Position numbers and translations under genes: made by a program. From Thunnus maccoyii (Eukaryota > Chordata > Actinopteri > Scombriformes > Scombridae), in assembly GCF_910596095.1 (NCBI RefSeq), contig NC_056546.1, positions 20,860,425 to 20,924,424 of the forward strand: 64,000 bases of DNA, given 5' to 3'. Of this stretch, positions 56,601 through 64,000 are shown piece after piece; position 1 is the stretch's first letter, and the number at the start of each line of letters is the position of its first letter. The notes beneath the pieces were generated by a model, which was not told the origin of the DNA, ran no database searches, and worked only from the letters and a program-made list of their open reading frames with translations.

Positions 56601-59600
56601 TTAATCAATAATGAAAATAATCGTGAGTTGAGCCCCATCTAGAATATTGGACTGAATCTCAATATTTATGCCAGTAACCTGCTTACGTACCTGCTCCATC
56701 TCCTCAGAGTTCCCCTGGTTGTCTGACTGCTTCTCCAGCTGTGCCTCCAGAAGCATCATCTGCTCCTTCAACTACAGAAAAATCCAAAGAATCAGTTTCA
56801 CATAGCAGAACACATCCCCCAACCTACCAAAACTACCTCAAGGGAAAATTTATACAGTGTGTAGAAAAATTCCCCACCTGCTCTACACTTTGGTTTTCTG
56901 CCTCCAGCTTGCGGGCCTTCTCCAAAGCCTGGTTGTGTGTGAGAGGGACTGTTGTTAGGTTTTAAAAAAAACAAACAATAGGGACCCATACACAGTGTTA
57001 TGGATGATGGTGAAGAAGTGTCAAAGTCATAGGCTTTATTCAGACTGCAGGCAAATCAGATCTTTAAGACAGACTGTCCGTGCTGTTATTTACAGTTTGA
57101 AATCCGATTTGAGCTTCCAGAGTGTCTAGACTGAGATGCATCTGTAGAAATCCGATTGGAATCGCATTTCAATCCACCTCCAAGTTTTTTGCCGTCCAAT
57201 ATTTCTAAAATCAATCTGAATATAATCTGGATATGCCAAAAAACAGATTTGGGCTGGCAGTCTGAGCTAGGCCATAGTGATTTCACATGGGTATTACTTA
57301 CTTCCCTCAGCTGTTCCTCTGAGTTAGCCATCTTGGACTTCCATACCAGCTCCTCCTCCTCCACACTCTTCTGCAGATGTTTCAGCATTCCTTCCTAAAG
57401 GGAAAGGGAAACAGGATAAAATGTACCTCGTATTCACACATGCACGTACAAATTCATACATGTATTCCACGCTATTCAGAGCAAGATTTGTTGAATGTAT
57501 ACTATGATTTCATAGCAGTCTGAACAGCCTTTACCGTTTCAGCCAAGACTGTCCTGTACTGTTCACATTCAGCTTGCAGGGTGCCATGGCTCTCCTCAGC
57601 CTCCTTCAGTTTCTCAAGCAACTCCTGAAATAAACAAACAAACAAACAATAAAAAATCAGAACTTCTGCCAGACTAAATCAAACCAGAATATGGTAACAG
57701 TATTAAATTTTGGCTTACAGGTGACGCTGTGCTTGACTGAGATTCCTGGCTCTGCTGGGTGAGAGCCTCCTGAGCTTTCTGTGTAAAAACTTGTGACCAG
57801 TTTGGCTAGATGACAACAAAAGCAGACACGAATGAGTCAGGGGACCAAAATCATCAGAATAAAAGCTCATTCAGCAACTGCTTTCTTGAAATCTCCTTTT
57901 CCTACCTGCTCTGTCTCTAAGGTAATCTGTGGAAAGAGTGCCTGGAGAGTTTCTTTGGCTTCAGTTTGAAAAGCTGTCAATTGTCCCATTACGCTCTGCA
58001 AAAAAAAAAAAGAAAAGAAAAAGGATGTCATGATCAGGAAGGTAATTAAAAGCAAAGCAAAATCTTAGTTGATAAACCACTAGAATGTAAAGAGTCTTAC
58101 TCCATCAGCGGTTGCTTTTTCCCTCGCTTCTCTCAGCTCCTCTTGTAGTGATGTGACAAGGGCATCCTTCTCAGTCAGACTAGCCACACAACCAAAACAG
58201 AAAAAAGACAAGACTTAAATACCATATCTAACAATGCATGAGAGTGATCTTTTCATGCCAGACTCATTTACCTGTTCTGTAGTAGTCCGAGCTCTGCAGA
58301 GCTATCTGGCTTCTGAAACAGAGAGAGCATGCAAATGAGTCACTGAGATACGTTTTTGTACTGCAGGGCAGCTCTAGAAGAAGGTGCATGCAAAGCATAG
58401 AGAAGTATGCTTACTGGTGTGCTCTGAAGTTGCACCATCTCTTCTTTGAGGTTTTTAAGTTCATCCTGAAGGGACGTGATAAGGCTGGCATCCTCACTAA
58501 GAGACAAAAAAATTTTGGAGAAAGTCTAAATAATCAGAAAACAAACAAAAGGTGTGGCATAAACCTGAGCCAAATAGACAGCTAGTAAAAAGCACCTCAC
58601 CTATTATTTCTTTGCTCAGCCTCAGCAATAGTGTTCTCCTGTTAGAACAGCGGTTTGTTTGTGATTAGTAGTTCCACTATTCACATCTTTGCGTGATAAA
58701 AAATTGTTTCCCCTGAATTACCGAGAAGTGATACTATGGTAACAGATTTAACAACATGTGTTTGCAACACTTACGGCAGCTTCCTGCTTCATCTGCAGTT
58801 GCTTCAGTTCCTCATGGAGAGTGTTCAACTGGCTGTCCCTCTCCTGAAGGCTGCAGAGAGAACATACATTTAATAAATGGGAGGCGCAGTATTTAAAGCA
58901 ATAAGAGGAACAGCTATGGATATGATGTGGACTCTGATAAAAGGAGGATCAAAACACTTACCTGAGCTTTAGTTGTTCCAGCTCTTCAGCATTCACCTGC
59001 TGAATCAAAGATGATAAACATCATTAGGGGTGACTACGGGTGGTCTGGCCATTTCAGAGAAGTCAAACTGGCAAAGAATGTCTGACCTGATTGTTATCCT
59101 CCTCCTTTTTGTTCTGACTGGCCTCCAGCAGTGAGTTTATGGAGGCCACCTGCTGTACAAGCTGGCTTTTCTCTGCCTGTGTCTCCTCCAGCTGGGCAGT
59201 GAGGGCATCTACCTGAACAGAGCGCTCCTTGATTTCAGCCTCCAATTTACCCATACACACCTGAAATTCTGCAGGGAGAAAGAACACTGTCAATACACAC
59301 CACTCAAAACTTGTTTAATATTCTGCAATGCACTCATTGTTTCTACAAAGATCCCATAGACATTTATGGCATTCTTGAGCTAAGATGTCATTTCTATTTC
59401 CCATTTTCATTCCTTCTTACTCTCATTTTCTGACCTGAGAGTGCGCTGCTATCCTGCTGGGCCTTGTCCAAAGTGGCCTGCAGGCTGCTGTTTTTACTCT
59501 GTGTTGTTCTGAGCTCCTCGCACACCTCTTCCAATTTCCTCTGTAACGCCTGCTCGCTCTCCTTTTGGCTGGCCTGATAAAGAAATTGGTGAAATGAGTT

Positions 59601-62600
59601 TAACAGCAGGGGGCAGCAAAGATTCACCATATTATCCTTCCTGGCAACATTGATTCACAAGGAAATATCAGTGCATGTACACTACATACGATTTCTGTGA
59701 AGTATACTTAAAACATAATCTTCAGATTCAGAGAAAGAGACATGATGGTATATTAATAGATGTACAAAAAGAATGAGGTTGAGGTTATGAAACAAAAAAA
59801 AGGGAAAAGAAATTTTAAATGGCATGCTGAGCAGTTTGTTTAGATTTTTTAAGGAAGTGTTTTGAAGGAAGTGCTTTGAACTTGAGGAGGTTTTGAGATG
59901 ATTAGTCTGCCTACAGCTCTGAAAGTATGTGGTGCTAATGATTCTATGTTGATTATCACAGTCCAGCAACACATACACACGCAACAAGTCAAACTCATCT
60001 CAAGTAAAAGAAATTAGTTATGGGGGAAAAAACTCTGTCATTTCAACATATACGCTGTATATGGACTAGCTGTGTGAGCCATTGCATAACATGTTTAAAG
60101 GCCGTAAACTGCGGGAGTGGGTGTTAGTAGATGATTAAACAAACGGAACACTTGACGATCAGGAAGTGCTGACTCACTTGCTCCACATAACCCGTAATAC
60201 TTCACACCAACAGCACTCCATCAGTAAATGAGTGTGCAGGCCAACAGTGTATAATTGAGTACCATAAATGAACAGATAACATTCTTCTTCATGTCTGAAG
60301 GTCACATGTGTTTGAAACAGCATAAGACTGTTCCTGCTTTTTTTTTTTTTTTTTCTTCTTCTTACAGCCAGGTACAGAAAACTAGAGCGGAGAGATGCTC
60401 GGACACGCACACATTCCAGCTGGTGCTGAGAAGCATTTTCCCTGCAGCCCCATTATTGTATGGCTGCATTCCAGCCCAGCCCTGGGCTCTGTGATTACAA
60501 GGCAATTAAACTTCACATAACATTACAGGATCGGGGGATAGGTGGGAAAGGTCTAGGCTTGCAGTTTGTAGATACTCTGTAACTAACTGGCTGTTCAAAC
60601 AAGAAACTAAAACTTTTTAAAAAAAAAAAAAAAAGGCTAGAATAAATTTGTTTCCAAATGTCTATAATAATTTATAATAGAGATGATGTGGTGTTCCCAC
60701 AGACTAGGCCAACCTGCAGCAGGGAGAGCTGCTTCTCAGTAGCGGAAACCTTGGCCTCCAGCCCTTTCCTGACGTGCTCATCAGCAAGCAGACTTTCTGT
60801 CTTCTCTCCAAGCTCCTTGGTTAGCTTTGTGCATTCCTGACGCAGTTTAGCCAGCTCCGCATTTTGTCTGAGGACAGAATGAAAGAGAGACAAGAGTCAG
60901 GACACATGCCTTACAAAAATAATAGCCAACCTTCAAGTCTGGTACTCCACATACCCTTAAAATTTGCACGCACTGTACTCAAATTGCACTTAAATCTTGG
61001 GATTAAGAGGTAAAATACTTATTATGGCTCACTGCTTCTCAGTTACCGTTAAAAACACTTACTTGCTCTCAGCCTGACTAGTGGCTTGATTGAGGGCGTC
61101 GCGGAGAATGGAGTTCTCCTGCTGTAGACGGGCCAGCTGAGCATTGGGACCTTTTTCCAACTGGTCCTGCAGGCTGAGGATCTGGAGGAGCGGTTTACAG
61201 TTTTCTTTTTAATAATAAACCAGCCATGTTGGACAATTGAAATCTTGAAAGCTGCTTAGCATTAAATCTATCTCAAGACCTCTGAATTTCAAAAGAGCTA
61301 AAACTTCTTAAAATGTACTAATCTCAACTGTACAATGAGAAACTGTAATACTTGTGTATAAGGACTGACCTTTGCATTGAGCCTCTGGGTCTGGGCTACA
61401 TGGTCCTGGTAACTGGCCTGCATGCGAGCTTGCAGAGCAATCATTTCCTGCTCCCTCTTACTTAGCTGGGAACTCAGCCTAGTCTCCACGCTGGTCACCT
61501 TGGACTTCTCAGCAGAAAGCTCCTGATAAACAGACATCACAGTCAGATTCATTGCAATGCGTCTCTGGCCAAAGAGCAAAGAGCCCTTTCAGATGGTTTG
61601 AATATAGGGATGTCCCGATCAAGTTTCTTTTGGCCTCAATCCTGATCCGAGTCCTTTAATAACGGGTATCTGCAGATACCAAACTTATATTAACTTAAAT
61701 GTTGATATAATGTGTGTGACATATTGAAATAACTGGAGCCAACTAAATCTGGCACACCTTATTTTTCACAAGCAACATTATCCGAATACTGGAGGTCCTA
61801 CATCAAAACTATTACATGTATGAGCTTAAATAATAGATATGAATGAAAGTTTAAATGTGAAATTGATGTGATGCCATCGGCTCGTCGTTTTACTACAGAA
61901 GACACACTACATTTTGTTGGAGCAATGGGAACTATAAAAAACACTAAAGCCACTCGCAATAGTACAGTGGTTTTACAGAGTGGAATTTCTTCCCTCACAA
62001 ACAATTTTTGGTCGAGTACAGACACCAGCTCGCAGAGAGCACTTTAACCATACCACAGCTAAATTTAATTTTGGTCAGAAGTTACTCGCATTGTAGAACC
62101 TAGCTATCATAAAGGCTTTGCAGCTTTGAAACACTGGCAGACTGAGGTGATTAAATCATAGTCTCTGTGAGTGTGTCGGTCTCACTACAGGGCCAATATT
62201 TCAGTGCAGAGTGAAATATCTCCACAAGTATTGTCATGAAATTTGGTACAGACAGACAGTCACCGTTCCCAAGGGGATACGTTTCCATTTTCTGAGGATT
62301 GCTTGGCTCTTCCTCTTGTGAAACAATGATGCTACAACACTTAGTTCAGGACAAGACATTATGAAAAACAACAAATGGGTTCCCGTGGAATTTGCTGATC
62401 ATGGTCATCAGCAGATCTAACTTTAAGGATTTGATAACCTTGCGGCCTTTCCTTCAGCCCCACCCTTAGTGTCAACTTTGTATTTTGAGATAACATGTGT
62501 ACAAAAGGACAATGCGATGGCATTTGCTGAACAAAATCATGCTACTCAGCGGATGGACTTTTCATGTACTGCCACTCATAGGCTGATAAATATTACATGA

Positions 62601-63338
62601 GATTTGTAGGATAACTCATGTAATATTCAAAAGTAATGGTTGGCTGAAATTATGTGAGCCATGTATGTTTCCTGAAGGATGTGGTCTCTGTATTGTGGTC
62701 ACCTTATTACTCTTCCTCTAGTGCCACCTTGAGGACAAAAGATAAAAGAAGTCTGCAACTTTCATGCTCACTAGAGAATAAACCCTTTTAAACTTATGTA
62801 ACATTGCTTTGTCCTCTAGTGCCACCCTAAGGCCAAACTTTTTAACTTTTAAGGCCACATTTCATCCTAATAAGAATTTTGTTTTCTGATGTAATGAGCA
62901 TTAGTGTCGACAGGGATGCTTGCGTGATAATTGACACTTGAACAACTGACCTTGGTGAGTTCTCTCAGACGGTTCTTAGCTGCAGAGGCATCCTCTTGTT
63001 CTGCTGCCAGCTGTTTCTCCCTCTCCTCCAGTTGCTTCTTCAGCATGGCCACTGGGTCTCCTTTCTGAGTGGCCTGAACATGCACACAAACACAGAAAGA
63101 ATAAATATAGTGAATCTTCTCTCATACATCTCACAAGTGTCACAAGTATCTTTCCCTTCATTGCTGACTGCTGTGTGTCATACCGTGTGCCAGGTGTCCT
63201 GAATGATGCCGGCTTTCTCAGACAGGATCTCGATGAGTCTATGAGCCTCTCCCTCACTGAACACCATGCTACTGATGGAGGACACCAGAGCCTTGTAGGG
63301 CAGGTACAGAGGAGCGTCGGCCGAATCCACCGCCACCA
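53635..63338 (-). CDS. rrbp1: Ribosome-binding protein 1 (p180), C-terminal coiled-coil portion, partial
   Basis: Coding exons (minus): 63184-63338, 62951-63073, 61370-61522, 61063-61181, 60714-60867, 59435-59573, 59087-59268, 58962-58999, 58775-58850, 58601-58638, 58415-58496, 58272-58312, 58101-58179, 57906-57995, 57719-57805, 57535-57624, 57302-57394, 56878-56928, 56691-56771, 56036-56119, 55719-55796, 55041-55124, 54853-54951, 53773-53916, 53635-53673. About 798 aa are visible. RRBP1 is an ER-membrane protein that anchors ribosomes and mRNA and binds microtubules. Matches include IEILSEKAGIIQDTWH, ARLQQENSILRDALNQATSQ, LGQAATKLQQLLK and the ending KEGTSV. The visible part is almost entirely heptad coiled coil. 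The N-terminal membrane anchor and basic repeats must lie right of 64000. Three consecutive exon pairs look duplicated. All phases join without breaks. Confidence 0.95.
56295..56637. mobile_element. hAT-type non-autonomous element (MITE) with 8-bp target duplications
   Basis: It starts TAGAGCTGCAACGATTA and ends TAATCGTGAGTTGAGCCCCA, inverted ends with small differences. It is flanked by TCTAAAAT (56287-56294) and TCTAGAAT (56638-56645), an 8-bp duplication with one mismatch, as hAT insertions leave. The interior (acaaaacaagacatttgagg, gattaatcaataatgaaaat) is of a kind I recognise as very common in fish. It is 343 bp, non-coding, and in an rrbp1 intron. The single mismatch and internal drift suggest an old insertion. 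Confidence 0.85.
57033..57272. mobile_element. MITE-like element with about 25-bp terminal inverted repeats
   Basis: The left end gctttattcagactgcaggc runs into aaatc. The right end gatttgggctggcagtctga runs into gctaggc, which reverse-complements to a close match (cagactgcc...aaatc). The interior has repeated aatccgatt/gaatcgcatt motifs. It is non-coding and in an rrbp1 intron. The superfamily is not assigned. Confidence 0.6.
58101..58999 (-). repeat. rrbp1: Three tandem copies of an exon pair within rrbp1
   Basis: Pairs of a short exon (38, 38, 41 nt) and a longer exon (76, 82, 79 nt) recur three times: 58962-58999 + 58775-58850, 58601-58638 + 58415-58496, and 58272-58312 + 58101-58179. 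Each short exon ends in phase 2 with AG, giving a split Ser codon. The long exons read LQERDSQLNTLHEELKQLQ, EDASLITSLQDELKNLKEE and LTEKDALVTSLQEELREAR. Each module adds about 38-40 aa of coiled coil. Confidence 0.75.
59574..60713 (-). other. rrbp1: rrbp1 intron of 1.1 kb
   Basis: The intron lies between exons 60714-60867 and 59435-59573. It contains poly-T (about 60340-60355) and poly-A (about 60619-60634) runs and no recognisable repeat or exon. The ORFs across 59682-60494 lack coding character. Confidence 0.7.
61523..62950 (-). other. rrbp1: rrbp1 intron of 1.4 kb, rich in repeats
   Basis: Bounded by exons 62951-63073 and 61370-61522. It contains a candidate interspersed repeat beginning agggatgtcccgatcaagtt (about 61607) and several blocks of the dispersed fish repeat family between 62190 and 62830. 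No exon is seen. Confidence 0.65.
62190..62830 (+). repeat. Cluster of degraded copies of the dispersed fish repeat family
   Basis: Blocks include gagtgaaatatctccacaag, gtcatgaaatttggtacaga, gttcccaaggggatacgttt, ttactcttcctctagtgcca ccttgaggac-like text and, again near 62815, cctctagtgccaccctaagg. The last motif occurs at least twice, so two or more insertions or a local duplication are present. It lies in an rrbp1 intron. Confidence 0.65.
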
Positions 63339-64000
63339 CTGGAGAGGAAAACAACATTTAAATGAAACACATAATAACAAAGTAATACACAGTAAGAGAA
63401 AATATGAAATTCAGAATTTATTTCATGTTTAAAACCAAAAAGCCAGACACTTTTGAAGGCCTCATTAGACTGTCGCAGCTAAGACTGAATTCATACACTG
63501 CCTCAGGTAAAGGATAAGGTTGCTACTTCTCCTTTGGGTCTGGGGCCCTGGGCAGCTTCAAATGGCAAATGATGGGGCACTGTGGCACCAGGCAGAGACA
63601 AGCTTCAGGCAAGGGAGAACCCCACCCCCCTCCCTACCCATTGTCAGGGCACTGAGAGTCTTTGTTAGCTAACAAAACAGGGCAGCGGTGTTTGGACAAG
63701 CTGGCGTGCTCTATGCCCTCCCGAGCTGAGTGCCAGACATTACCCACCACTGCCCATTGGCAATACTTTCCACAGCTACACAGCTAGAGGTTCATCTGTA
63801 CTGACAGGGCATTACTGCCTTAGATGTGTATGTGTGTGTGTGTGTGTCTCAAATGTACTGACATGCTCCCACTCCCACCTCCAAACACTCAGAGTCTGAG
63901 TACTATCACCAGTGTTATGGCTAATGTAGTTCCTGCCTAAACAACCATTTCCATCAATTCAGAGGAGAAGGCTAATTTTAACATTCATGGTTCTGGTGTA
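63339..64000 (-). other. rrbp1: rrbp1 intron, right edge of window
   Basis: This is upstream of the exon beginning at 63338 on the minus strand. The preceding exon should encode the segment before VAVDSADAPLYLPYK and is not found here, so I read the stretch as intron. It holds a short TG repeat near 63828-63846. Confidence 0.6.

Noticed and set aside
62867-63432. Alternative-frame ORFs around rrbp1 exons 62951-63073 and 63184-63338
   Set aside because: They are other frames of real exons. The chosen frame gives the conserved EILSEKAGIIQDTWH and ATQKGDPVAMLKKQLEE segments with proper splice sites.
1-64000. CRISPR arrays, tRNA or rRNA genes, and intact retroviral or other virus-like elements
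   Set aside because: I saw no regularly spaced direct repeats, no tRNA-like cloverleaf with conserved box sequences, no rRNA core motifs and no recognisable capsid, polymerase or envelope frames. A covariance-model scan would be needed to exclude small structured RNAs.

Overview
The window is ordinary gene-rich nuclear DNA from a teleost fish. The evidence is short GT-AG introns, vertebrate proteins throughout, and interspersed repeats of kinds I recognise from fish genomes. I see no bacterial, organellar or viral operon structure. I found six spliced protein-coding genes, and most could be resolved exon by exon. For each complete gene the summed coding exons are an exact multiple of three.

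Layout, left to right: (1) 1-14.7 kb, minus strand: 5' two-thirds of tmem63b, a mechanosensitive OSCA/TMEM63 channel. Its later exons lie beyond position 1, and a 6.4-kb first intron ends at a 5'UTR exon near 14.4-14.7 kb. (2) 14.9-16.9 kb, plus strand: mrpl14, head-to-head with tmem63b across a short shared promoter region. (3) 17-26.8 kb, minus strand: a complete 21-coding-exon calpain-1-type large subunit (704 aa), tail-to-tail with mrpl14. (4) 26.8-31.8 kb: non-coding space between divergent calpains. (5) 31.9-37.5 kb and 38.3-45.1 kb, plus strand: two tandem calpain-2/8-type genes (699 and 700 aa). (6) 48.2-50.9 kb, plus strand: an ADF/cofilin gene (165 aa). (7) 53.2-63.3 kb and beyond, minus strand: the last 25 coding exons of rrbp1 (p180), encoding its C-terminal coiled coil; the N-terminal part lies beyond position 64000.

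The three calpains share one 21-exon plan. Each has a 12-nt microexon and, at the same codon position, an intron with minor-spliceosome (U12) signals. All three keep the Cys/His/Asn catalytic triad, so all look active. From memory, TMEM63B-MRPL14-calpain matches human 6p21 (with CAPN11), and cofilin/destrin-RRBP1 matches human 20p12, so the fish locus joins two blocks separated in human.

Repeats include microsatellites, a 240-250-bp tandem duplication, at least five copies of one dispersed repeat family, two foldback elements, a hAT-type MITE with matching 8-bp target duplications, other MITE-like elements and one non-LTR retrotransposon tail. I found no novel system such as a defence or toxin cassette. 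The best leads are the shared U12 introns, a tripled exon pair in rrbp1, a converted or constrained exon 4 in the tandem calpains, a likely cleavable signal peptide on TMEM63B, and a cofilin lacking the usual basic nuclear signal.
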